Under the pieces are notes generated by a model. The model worked only from the letters and a program-made list of their open reading frames with translations. It was not told the DNA's origin and did not search any database. From contig NKYR01000054.1 in NCBI GenBank assembly GCA_003184365.1, forward strand, positions 130,482-194,481: a stretch of DNA of 64,000 nt. The letters run 5' to 3'. Positions 44,070 to 53,980 of the stretch are shown here, one piece after another. The translations under genes were made by a program, and so were the position numbers. Every line of letters begins with the position of its first letter. Position 1 is the first letter of the stretch. The stretch is from Evernia prunastri. Its lineage: Eukaryota > Ascomycota > Lecanoromycetes > Lecanorales > Parmeliaceae.

Positions 44070-45671
44070 CTAGTGGAAAAGTAATTCTGGGGGTAAGTCA
44101 TGGTACATCTGGTAGTCGAATTCGATACTCCATTCCAGCACAAAACACTTCGTAAGAGCGATTATCGCATTCGCTGACAGCCACGATCCTTTGCTCAGGG
44201 TGTGTCGTTCTCTTCTCCAAAAGTCCGTTTCGTCTAATACCGAGAGATCCTTCTCCGAGAGAAGCAACGCGGTATCAGTTACCACCCTCACGGAATCTCC
44301 AGAGTTCCCACTACCAGCGAGAACGGAGTTGGCGGCTAATTCGGCCATAGCACCTCTGACGAAATCTGCTGACCATCCGTTTGCTTCAAGCTGCTCTGGC
44401 TGCCCGTCGATGAATGTACGAAGCCTTGATGCTAGATCTTGACGTAATTTATCCATGGTCGGCTTGGCGTAGGCAACAAGAATGTCGCGAAGACCGCGGT
44501 GGATAGACCAAGACAGAGAAGACCAAGGCAAGCTATCGAGCGTTTGCTCCAAGATTCTCTGCTCCCGCTCTGGAACAAGCATGCATAGTTGGGTATTCTT
44601 TTCTATGCTCGGTAAACGAAGCTCCATGGCGCCAGGTGGAGCGTCTTCATCCGTTTGTCGCGCTAAGAGAAAATCGACTTCATATACCTTGCCGCCCATA
44701 AGGTTGTAGAGATGCCGGCTTCCATGTGCGCCTGGAAACCCTTTGGGCTGATACTCTAATACCCAAATCCCAGGCCGCTTTCGACCTGGGAAGGCACACT
44801 GAAATGACTTCCCGTCAGCCGAAGTGACGACTCCGGCCATCATTTGGACACATTTATTCACTCGCACCCGGAAAATCGGTGGATACACATCTGTTGAAGT
44901 GGTATGAGAGTCGTGAGGGTGAAAATGCACAACAGCGGGGGCGCCCAGGGGCCATTCGATGTAGAAGTGCCCACAATAGGAAGCATACGAGGCTCGGTGA
45001 CCGCTTGCATCACTATAACGGAACATTGTTCGGCCATTGCAGAGAGCAATGATCGTAATCAGTGTCGTGCGTGAGATCACAATGCACGTTGAAGAGTTAT
45101 GTCGTGTAAGAGGACGAGTTTGCAGAGATGTCCATGATTGCAGTTCTTGACGGGAGTACACCCCGGGCTCAACATCTATTGTGCAAACAGTCGGCCTCTC
45201 GACCAAATGCTCTGTTATGGGTAAGCATCGCTGGGATTGCCTTGTAGGGGAGCGGCGAGGCATGTTGTGCGTTAGCGTTAAATCGGCCTTGGTGTCCGCT
45301 CTGTAGACTTTGGCACCGGACCCGTAAATAGGACAAGGTGCGCATTGGTGAAAGGTTGCAAGAAGTGCGGTCCAGCTCGCTTTTCCAGGCTTCTCCAATG
45401 GGAGTCTGCTAACACCAATGAGATTGAAGCCGCAGAACCCATCAACGAGCTTTGCATGTATGATAGGACCAACCGGCGTAGGTTGCGCAAGTTGATTCCA
45501 AGCCTTCTTGGGCTGACGCTTTATCCAAGTTCCCAAATGCTCCTCATTGCGAGAGGTGTGGTATGGGTCCAATCGGTCCTGGATAGCACTTGCTTGAGTG
45601 ATGAGAGAGCCAAGCCCGACGGCAGTGATCGTAAACGACAGCCATCCCGCAGTGGTTGCAGCAGCGTCCAT
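44070..45671 (-). CDS. Fungal protein of unknown function with N-terminal membrane segment
   Basis: A single open frame of 533 residues. Residues about 8-30 (AGWLSFTITAVGLGSLITQASAI) form one hydrophobic segment, perhaps a signal anchor. A Cys-containing central region follows (HQCAPCPIYG, and around residue 230 GRTMFRYSDASGHRASYASYCGHFYIEWPLG). The second half is mixed alpha/beta with a conserved-looking C-terminus (GSWLSANAIIALTKCFVLEWSIEFDYQMYHDLPPELLF). I do not recognise a domain with known activity. The length, even composition and intact frame support a real gene. Large filamentous-fungal families with this layout exist as hypothetical proteins, but I cannot name one. Confidence 0.78.
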   Translation of the reverse strand: MDAAATTAGWLSFTITAVGLGSLITQASAIQDRLDPYHTSRNEEHLGTWIKRQPKKAWNQLAQPTPVGPIIHAKLVDGFCGFNLIGVSRLPLEKPGKASWTALLATFHQCAPCPIYGSGAKVYRADTKADLTLTHNMPRRSPTRQSQRCLPITEHLVERPTVCTIDVEPGVYSRQELQSWTSLQTRPLTRHNSSTCIVISRTTLITIIALCNGRTMFRYSDASGHRASYASYCGHFYIEWPLGAPAVVHFHPHDSHTTSTDVYPPIFRVRVNKCVQMMAGVVTSADGKSFQCAFPGRKRPGIWVLEYQPKGFPGAHGSRHLYNLMGGKVYEVDFLLARQTDEDAPPGAMELRLPSIEKNTQLCMLVPEREQRILEQTLDSLPWSSLSWSIHRGLRDILVAYAKPTMDKLRQDLASRLRTFIDGQPEQLEANGWSADFVRGAMAELAANSVLAGSGNSGDSVRVVTDTALLLSEKDLSVLDETDFWRRERHTLSKGSWLSANAIIALTKCFVLEWSIEFDYQMYHDLPPELLFH

Positions 45672-46566
45672 AAAGGATAGCTGTCACGGGTCAGTAGATA
45701 TCTGCGACCGCAGCCTGGTTTACTCACAAGAAGTTTGAGCGGGCCAGCCCAATATGTATCACCAGCTGTGTGCCGCATCGTGTCTCACAGCCTGATCGAA
45801 GTGAGATGCCTCGGGTACTCGTTGTAATTTCGGGGGGAAAGTCGTTTCGGCTGTTCTCAGACCTTCGGGATTTGTGGCTGTAAATCAATCGTGCCGGAAG
45901 CCAATGAGCAGAGAGGGATAAGCGACTGGGTGCGGCACGCCGCCTATTGGCACTTTTTCGAAGGAAAAAGGTGGTCTAGAAGGTGGACGGTAGTGCACAT
46001 GTAGTTACCGTAGACCAATCTCGCTCACCTGAAGATACTGATGCTCAACCTTTCATTTGAAGAGTGACGGTCTTCGCAATGGAGGTCAATAGAACCTCAG
46101 CAATATGTCCTAGTGAACGGATGAAGAGCATACCTAGAGACTATATTCTATTTTCTCTAGTGCGGCCTACATTGTGCCGACGTAGTGTGAAGTTGAATGA
46201 ATTGAAATACAGATTGATATCAGTGATTCGTCTCTTCGTGACGGCCAGGCAATTCGAGGTAGCCTTGCTTAAAATGGGGGGGCTACCTAGGCTGGGGTGG
46301 GGCTAGACCGCCCGGTCGTCGCCCCTAGGCAACTACTCGTAGTTACGCTCCAGAAGATGCAAACAGACTGAGATGGAGATATACAGGTCCTTGCAAGTTC
46401 GATGTAGCAAATGACAGACCGGCCCGAAGGAATTCAACTCTACGAGACCGAAGAACATACTTTGACTAGCAGTATTGTGTTGTTGAAACTTCAGTACAAC
46501 ATATTTCAGCGGTCGACTACCTCTATCCGTTCTAGAATTTTCGTGCTACATTCAGCGTCCTTCCAT
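45672..46566. other. Intergenic, no gene seen
   Basis: Contains the promoter of the unknown protein gene and the 3' flank of the SET-domain gene. Open frames at 46064 and 46411 have no recognisable content. Confidence 0.45.
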
Positions 46567-47850
46567 TTACCGCACTCTGCGGCCTCCATCACGCCTGGTC
46601 ACTAACTCCTGCAACCTCTCTTGGTCATCCATGTATCCCTCATAATCTCTCCCTGCACAGGAGGCAGTCATCTCCAGAGCCTTCTGTGCCCACTCACAAG
46701 CTTTTTTCAAGTTGCCAGAGCTGGCACTGAAGCTTGCGGCTTCTCGGAGACTGTCATAGCGTCAGCATTGATTAACCCCGTCACTAATAAAGTGGAAAAG
46801 ACCAACGCACGCTCGGGTCAATTCCATGTTCTCCAGTCCTTCCTGGCGCAGCAGCTCCGCAATCTCAAGCACAGCAGCCAAAGCCTCGCGGTCGTTTTTA
46901 AAGGGACTGAGCATCGGTAGAGTGCCGTGCATGGCCAAGTTCTGATCGATGGGGAACAAGTGCTTACGCCTCTTCTCGCTGGCCCTGCCAAAGGTGGTGG
47001 AGACATCGCACGCTGGACAATCACAAGAAAATCCATATCGGCTCAGTTGGTTCTCACGTTCAGCGCGATCAATACAGATGCCGACATACGTAGTCAGGAT
47101 TTCCTCGCCAGCTGCGATATCCTTAACTGCGTGCACTGTTTCTCGTCCGATGGTATTATTCCAGCAGTGATGGACGTTGGGTAAGCAGGAGTGGTTGATG
47201 CGTGATGCTTCAGGACATAAGACTGATCCTTCGTCGGCTTCAAAAGCATTCGTCTCGAATATAGCTAGGATCTTCACGTGTTCTTCAACCGATAGAGCCG
47301 CGGCACTCGCTCCTAGACCTTGCTGAACGCGGATGATGCTGGTTCTTGCGTCATCTTGAGCGGTAAGTTGTCGGCAAGAAAGTGAATGGAGCAAGGCTTG
47401 CTTGTCCGGTGAAAGCTTGGCAAATTCGGCAGGCACGTCCATTAAATTCTTGCGAGTGATATGTATCAACGGTGGTTCGCACATGATTCTTGTTCCGCGC
47501 TTGAGACCTTGAACAGCAAAGACACCAAGGCCTTTTCCGGCTGCTTCTTTGATCTCGTAGAGCTTTGTTGAGGTTCCTGATACTTGCATGGGATTAATAC
47601 TGTGTGGTGTATAGTTTGGGTGATACGAACAGAGATCTTGTGTTTCATTTGACCCTTCGCCAGAATCCGCACGTACAGCATCGTCTCTAGCCTCCACTAC
47701 CGTACCGGCGTCCTTATTTTCAGTGACAGTATGTTGATCGCCAGGTTGCCGACCCTTTCCACCCTTTTTGCCCCTTTTTTTCTGACCACCGCGATGGTTG
47801 CGGCGTTTGTTGCTCTTGGCTTTGTTGATTTCTCCCTCTGGTGCCTCCAT
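46567..47850 (-). CDS. SET-domain protein, SMYD/SET5-like without MYND finger
   Basis: Two exons on the minus strand (47850-46811, 46750-46567), with a 60-base intron, give 407 residues. A lysine-rich N-terminus (KSNKRRNHRGGQKKRGKKGGKGR) may be a nuclear signal. The SET domain starts at about residue 95 (YEIKEAAGKGLGVFAVQGLKRGTRIMCEPP). It contains SRINHSCLPNVHHCWN, AGEEILTTYVGI and the post-SET Cys motif YGFSCDCPACD. The C-terminal exon is helical (LREAASFSASSGNLKKACEWAQKALEM), as in the TPR-like region of SMYD proteins. The NHSC and Tyr motifs of active methyltransferases are intact, so it probably methylates a protein lysine; the substrate is unknown. Confidence 0.9.
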
Positions 47851-49610
47851 TTACAGATGAGACGGATTGCTGCTAGGGCCAGCATTTTCAGCCTCCATGG
47901 CACTTGGAATTTTTTGATGCAATAGTTCTTACAAAAAAAGGTGAAACATCAAGGAAGGGGGTATGTGTTGGGAGGAGGTGATTCTGTGAAGCCTTTGCCA
48001 AGACCTTGTAATTATGTGTTGTGAAGCAATCCACTGGAGTATGCAGCCGTCCGTGCGGGGCTCAGCATATGTTTCGGTGAAAACCTCGGGAATGTTTGAA
48101 ATGGCTGCATAGAGTGTCTTTCCGTTCATTGTTCTTGTAAATCCACCGTGGAGATATATACTTTCACACCTTGTACATGAGTCTCTTGCTAGACATCCGT
48201 CGATCCATTTTGGATATCAAGACGATATATTCGACTTCAGATTGACGTGAACAACAGAGACTTCCCCTCTTTCCATCAACAAAGCCAGTCGGATTATTAT
48301 TCGATTGGCATTCCGGACGATCTGTACTGGCTTGCATATGACTTTGACGCCAACCGCTTAAGTGTCTCGAGGCGCTGTGAGATCTTGTTAGAGTATGACG
48401 TGCGATACCGTTCCAATGAGCTAGAGCTGGGACTGCTCAAACTGGTGAAAAAGTACGTGCTATTGAGGTGGAGAAGATTCCTGACGTCGAGAGCAGAGCG
48501 AAGTTCCGGACCAAATTGCCTTAAGTAGGTGCCTTTCATTTACCATACCTGGTAATACGTTAACAGTCCCTGCAGCCATGATCCTGAACAATACCTTCGC
48601 ACGTCGTCCCTCCACAGAATGTTGCACGCCAAAGATCATAATCATGACCGCCAAGAGAACCAAGACTTTCAATCTCTTTTGGATGACGAACGCGTAGCTC
48701 AGAGGACTATACCATCGTCACTTGTGGCTCTGATGGGTACCATTTCGCAGTCTGTATACGAACAACTAACCTTTTGGGAATCGGACAACTCGTCGAACAG
48801 GGATGAAGGGCTCTCCGAGGACCAATCTCGTCATCATTCATTATCCAATTCTGGCCCCTTAAATCAATCCACATGAAAAACATTCCCCTGTGGGAGGCGC
48901 TCAAGCAGGATACGACGCACTCCGGCAGCCAAGATCCTCATAATCCACCACTTTACGCTAGTGCGTCGATTGCGAGAACCTCGCCACATCGGGCTTCTGA
49001 AGTCATGGAAAGGTTCACGCTGTGGAAACCGCGGGGAACGGGTGAGTAGGGGAAGTGGGATTTGTGAGGAGAGAAAAAAAGGATAGGGGACACCGCCGAC
49101 TATAGTCCGCGCAGACATTAATACAACCAGCTTTTACCAATTGAGACGATGGAAAGCTGGCTTCAAATTGATGAAGATCGCAGCAGCTTGGCCGCTGCTG
49201 GAGGACTTGGGTCAAGAGCATATGCGTTACGCAGATGGACATTCTTATTGTACAGAAAACAATTCATCGTACACAGGAAATTGTATGACCGAAATAATGG
49301 GTTTCCACTACGATTCCGAAGGTAACAGCGATGACAAGATAGCTTTCTTCAATATGTGATGGGCACGAGTATTGTAATTTAGACTGACTCGATGGCAGGA
49401 AGCGGAGGGCGGCGAGTGGCAGCTAGCTGGATGCGGCACGGCACGCCTTGCCCGAAACAGTACCCTAATCACACAGAACGTGTTGCGCGGACTCGAAGCT
49501 CAAGTTTCTCAACACAACCTTGGACAATTATCTGGACATTGTGGCATGCCACACTCCATTCTCTTCTTCATGATGCTGGTAAAATATCGCTCCATATTTT
49601 ACCACCCAGC
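47851..49610. other. Intergenic, unresolved fragments
   Basis: Short plus-strand frames at 48247-48528 (PDDLYWLAYDFDANRLSVSRRCEILLEY), 48619-48876 and 49141-49359 look like pieces of a decayed or poorly spliced gene. I could not join them with consistent splice sites or recognise a domain. The region also holds the promoter of the SET gene. Confidence 0.35.
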
Positions 49611-50418
49611 ATGGATAACCGTTCCCTACAAAATCGCCTCTCAAAGGCTCTGATACCCTCGCTTCCAGCCTCGGGCTACTATGTTCCCAACTTCATCACC
49701 GAGACTGAAGAGGCATATCTCCTACAGAAGGTATACTTTCCAGGCTTTGACCCTTCATTTCTACTTCATTGGCAGTCGCTGATCTACCTAGATTAATAAC
49801 GCTCCTCTGCCTAGCTGGAAGAACCTCTCCCGTCGCCGTCTTCAAGCCCACCCCTCGCCTCTGTCGCCCACGAACACACTCCTAGCAGCTCCCCTTCCTA
49901 CATGGCTCTCAGAACCTATCATACCGCGCCTACTGTCTATGCCTGTCAATTCGAAAGATAACATCTTCGATGCTTCTCCGCATGGAACACCAAATCATTG
50001 CCTGATCAATGAGTATCTACCCGGTCAAGGCATCCACGCACACGAGGATGGTGACGCCTACTACCCCGTTGTAGCGACTGTCAGCCTGAGCTCGCATATT
50101 GTTCTAGATATCAAGCCGAAGAAAAATGATATGACGGGCGAAAAGCCGGGAGACGGACAGAGCTGGAGGGTATTACAAGAGCCAAGAAGTCTACTCATCA
50201 CGACTGGGCAGCTTTACACCGAGTGTTTGCACGGGATCAGCGAGGTAGAGATTGACGATAATTTGGATGGAAAGAGCATTGCCAACTGGGATTTGTTGGG
50301 TGACAAGGCGCCTTTCGTAGGAGGCCAGGCGGCTAGAGAGCCGAGGCTCAGTCTGACTTTCAGGGATGTGATCCGGGTCAAGAAGCTTGGGAAGGCTTTT
50401 GGAGGGCTGAAAAGATGA
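49611..50418 (+). CDS. ALKBH6: AlkB-homologue 6-like Fe(II)/2-oxoglutarate dioxygenase
   Basis: Two exons (49611-49730, 49792-50418) give 248 residues, typical of the family. The start is fixed by MDNRSLQNRLSKALIPSL and the conserved GYYVPNFITETEEAYLLQK. The double-stranded beta-helix carries the iron ligands in GIHAHEDGDAYYP (HxD) and ECLHGI (distal His). The 2-oxoglutarate Arg is in PRLSLTFRDV. NHCLINEYLPGQGI is the usual substrate-pocket strand. ALKBH6 proteins are conserved from fungi to humans and bind or repair alkylated nucleic acid; the natural substrate is not firmly known. The gene ends 94 bases from the convergent polyprenol reductase gene. Confidence 0.93.
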
Positions 50419-50512
50419 CAACACGAGGGCGTCAAGCCGCTGGAATGTCAGGTTCCTGCTCATGATTACGTGAGCCCTGGCGCATTATTGGCCTAAGTTG
50501 AGTGGCTACATT

Positions 50513-51602
50513 TCAGTACAGGCCAGGTATCATAATCCACCTGTGAGCCACCGCTTCTTTCCCAAATTTACCCTCATACCACTCTTTACTCGTCGCCGCA
50601 GTCACCGTCAGGTTGGCTGACACAAAGACAAAAGCAGTAAAAATTGTCCTGTTGATCAAAGCACCCTTAGGTGCAGCTATGAAAGCCAAAGACAGATAGA
50701 TCAGACACTCCATAGTGTAATGAGGGCAGATGAAGCTCTGGAATATGGGGTGTATCGGGAGCGTGTACTTTGGTAACGACGCGAGATAAGCATGGCAGTC
50801 ATGCTGGACCCCGGACGCCAGGATAAAGAACGGAATACCGATGATTGCTTTTAGAGATAGTGCGGAGAGAGTGATGCTGGAAGTGACCGATTCTGCGGAA
50901 AGCAAGGCACCTGTAGACGTTTGCATGGTCAGGACATTCAAGATCGCCTCAGGGTTTGGCGAATTCCAAAAAGGGTGATTGTGACATACCCGCTCCTTCG
51001 ATCCAACATGCGACGCCCAGAGCCAGATAGAAAGCTATGCCAAGCAGCCAATGGACGAACCACATCTTCGACGCGGACGACCTGCCGAGAAAGCTAGTCT
51101 CAAGAAGCCTTCGCACTCCTTGAGCGGTCACGAGGAGCCAAGTCAGGACGACCTGATCGACTGTCATGCCTTGGACTTGAGCACCGGGCCTATAATCCCG
51201 ACATATCGTCTGCAGCACAGATCCTCTCGCGAGAACCTGCACACCCCAGAACAGGGAAGAGAGTGCGGAGACAATATAGAAATGCCGGAACCATTCATGA
51301 GGCACCTGGATAGCATCTAAATACCCGAGAACCTTGTCCAGAGTCTTAGTCGTGTTTACAGCACGCTTTTCGGCTGAGCCGTTGGTTTTATGTCGAGACG
51401 CCGCTAGGTCGCTATTCTCGAATGGTATTGCTCGTGAGCCGTAGGCAACGCAGCGTGACCTGACGGCTGGAATGCTGTTCAGCAGTATTATCTAGACGTT
51501 TAAGAAATTAGAGATGAAGTGCTTTTGTCTAAACATCAATCTGTTTACCGTAGAAGCAGACAGAATGAAGAACACCTGCAAGACCAAAGAAGGGTCAGGC
51601 AT
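50513..51602 (-). CDS. DFG10: Polyprenol reductase (SRD5A3/Dfg10 family)
   Basis: Three exons on the minus strand (51602-51549, 51491-50990, 50910-50513) give 317 residues. The 18-codon first exon (MPDPSLVLQVFFILSAST) is followed by IILLNSIPAVRSRCVAYGSR. The body is multi-spanning (HWLLGIAFYLALGVACWIEGA, SITLSALSLKAIIGIPFFILASG). The family signature is in the last exon: QHDCHAYLASLPKYTLP..FICPHYTMECLIYLSLAF and WYEGKFGKEAVAHRWIMIPG. These are the NADPH and active-site regions of steroid 5-alpha-reductase-like enzymes. It reduces the alpha-isoprene unit of polyprenol to make dolichol in the ER, needed for N-glycosylation. Confidence 0.94.
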
Positions 51603-52591
51603 GTTGAAAGTACCTTGGGCGATCGAAGAATCTTGGGAGGATGATTTATGTGATGTCGGCATAAAGCTCCCTTTGGTCTGGGATACTTCTTCCGAGCACC
51701 TCAAGCAAAGCTTACATTTGGCAAAGAATCCATGCAAGGAGACGACTCAGGATTGATGGGATCTTGGCGACAGAGAAGTGCCCCCCAGACTGTGGCCGCT
51801 TTAGCGACCCACCTAGCAATTAGACACGTGACTATGGGCGCGCGAATCAAGCTGAGAGCCAATTATATTCGATCGCACCGACCGGCATCAACATAGTACT
51901 GACAGCCAATACTGAACGTGTGGTTACTGTGTTGGACTCTTCCTAAGACAATCGAGACGGTCACCGTCTACTGCAAATGGTCGATGCCCTGACTACATTT
52001 TCGTGCCCCTCAACACCAAGGCAAAGGGTATGAATGGGTAATTTGCCCTGCCGGGCTATGATTTTGTAACCCAATTTTCAATCTTTTTTTTCCTTTTTTT
52101 TCTTTCGTACCCCAAAAACCCTCAAAGAACTCCCCCCCAAGAGTATCCCCTGAAGGCGGCAGCTGATTGGATGGCAGGATTCAAGCAGCGGCAAGGTAAG
52201 CCACAACCGACAAGCTACCTTCCATAAATCCTGACTGGTTACCGGGTCAGAGCGGCGCGAAAACAGTATGCCAAACAGCCGGAAAGCAGCTAGATGGAAT
52301 ATTTAGCAATTCCGCTTCTGTACATGTTCCACCACTTTATCTCCTTTCGTCAGCGTCGACTGTGAAAATTTTGAAAATCAAAAGCTGCCAATGCCAATAC
52401 GAAGAAGAAAGAGAGGAAAAAGGAGCGGCATGGTACAAGTAGCGCTATGAAAATTGGCTTTCTCAGCGCCCTTCACAGTCTTTCTTCTTCTCGTGGGGAA
52501 AATATCTAGGCTTTCCTCTCGCAGCAAGAGTATTATATGACCGTGGAAAGGGCAACAGACCTAAGTGTCCGAAGCCTGAGAGTCCTAAAGA
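51603..52591. other. Divergent intergenic region
   Basis: It separates the polyprenol reductase (minus) and acyltransferase (plus) genes. T-rich tracts occur near 52085-52105. No gene or element is recognised. Confidence 0.5.
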
Positions 52592-53980
52592 ATGCCCGCA
52601 GCCGTCGATGAGCCATTCATCCTGACACCGATCGACAATATTCTGCCACGCTACCAGGTGTCCAAGCTGCTCTTTTTCCCATCTTCTGACTCAGTGACGA
52701 CGACCGAGACTATTGAAGCTCTCCGAAAAGGCCTCGAAAAGACTGTTGAATCCTATACATTACTCACCGGCACGGTGCAAGAGATCCAGTCAGCCTCAGA
52801 TCATGAGCAAAACGGTAGACTCTGCGTTTCCGCACCATGGCATACAATGAGCGACATATTCAGTGTTCAAGATCTGACTGACAATGAGGCATTGGATTAC
52901 TCAAGTCTTCGAGCGGAAAGATTTCCAGGCCACAAGCTAGATGCGGCGACTTTACTGCCCCAAGACAAAGAATCGAAGCCAAATGCACAATCTGTGATGC
53001 TCGTAAAAGTAAACAAGATAAGAGGTGGTTTGATCGTGGTCCATACCCTGAGCCATGCTTTCATGGACGGTGGTGGCATGGCTGTGATAGCCAAAATATG
53101 GGCGGCGTTCTGTAGAGGCGAAGACGGCACCAAATACTTGACCCAAAAAGTGTTGGACCGGAGCCGCTTGATGCGTGGTACTGGTAGCTCGCATGTTGCA
53201 GACTTCTCGGAATTGACCCATAGATCTCGAACTGACGGCGGCGCGCCCGCATTTGTGGTCCCATCACCACAAGATATACAGTACGAGATCTTCTTCTTCT
53301 CGCGTGAGAAGCTTGATGAGCTTAAGAAGATGGCCTCGACCACAAGGAGTCAGGGCGAAAAGACGGGTTGGATCAGCACAAGCGATGGCCTATGTGCATT
53401 ACTCACACACAGCATAAAGAACACTCGGGACAAGCAAATACCGCTCACGCTTGGACTAGCCATGGACTTTCGGGCCTGTCTTGACCCGCCTCTACCACCA
53501 GATTACATCGGCAATGCAGTGCATATGCTGAACATTTCTATCACTCAAGCGAGTCGAGAAGATGATCCAACAGCCACAATAGCTGCAACAGCACACCAGA
53601 TTCGCCGGAGCATTCAGGCAATAAACGACAATTACATCCACCGCTTGATCGGTGCCTTGAACTCTGACGACGTCCCCGACATCAGCAACGTCTTTCATAC
53701 CCGTGTCTGCCCCATCGGAGACCAATTTCTTACAATCACATCTTGGGCCAGACAAGCGTTGTATGAGCTAGATTGGGGGGAGAGGGTTGGAACAAGGATC
53801 GAGCGCGTAAGGGTACCGAGGTTTCAGTATCCAAATTTGGTTCTCATTGCGCCGATGCTGAGGGGGCCGGGATTCACGGAGGAGGAAGAGGGGGGCATTG
53901 AAGTGATTTTCGGACTTGAGGCTGGAGAGATGGGGAGGCTGAAGAATGATGGATTATTCAGGCGATTTGCAAGTTGGTAG
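52592..53980 (+). CDS. TRI101-like acyltransferase (BAHD-type fold)
   Basis: An intronless frame of 462 residues. The start MPAAVDEPFILTPIDNILPRYQVSKLLFFPSS is typical of the fungal trichothecene 3-O-acetyltransferase/transferase family. HTLSHAFMDGGG supplies the catalytic HxxxD motif (HAFMD, about residue 155). A C-terminal DWGERVGT matches the DFGWG-type structural motif in weakened form. SLGLAMDFRACLDPPLPPDYIGNAV is the usual acceptor-pocket strand, with LTLG in place of SLG. Such enzymes move an acyl group from CoA to a hydroxyl or amine in secondary metabolism or detoxification. No biosynthetic cluster is next to it, so the substrate is unknown. The gene has no membrane segment and is probably cytosolic. 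Confidence 0.9.
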   Translation: MPAAVDEPFILTPIDNILPRYQVSKLLFFPSSDSVTTTETIEALRKGLEKTVESYTLLTGTVQEIQSASDHEQNGRLCVSAPWHTMSDIFSVQDLTDNEALDYSSLRAERFPGHKLDAATLLPQDKESKPNAQSVMLVKVNKIRGGLIVVHTLSHAFMDGGGMAVIAKIWAAFCRGEDGTKYLTQKVLDRSRLMRGTGSSHVADFSELTHRSRTDGGAPAFVVPSPQDIQYEIFFFSREKLDELKKMASTTRSQGEKTGWISTSDGLCALLTHSIKNTRDKQIPLTLGLAMDFRACLDPPLPPDYIGNAVHMLNISITQASREDDPTATIAATAHQIRRSIQAINDNYIHRLIGALNSDDVPDISNVFHTRVCPIGDQFLTITSWARQALYELDWGERVGTRIERVRVPRFQYPNLVLIAPMLRGPGFTEEEEGGIEVIFGLEAGEMGRLKNDGLFRRFASW

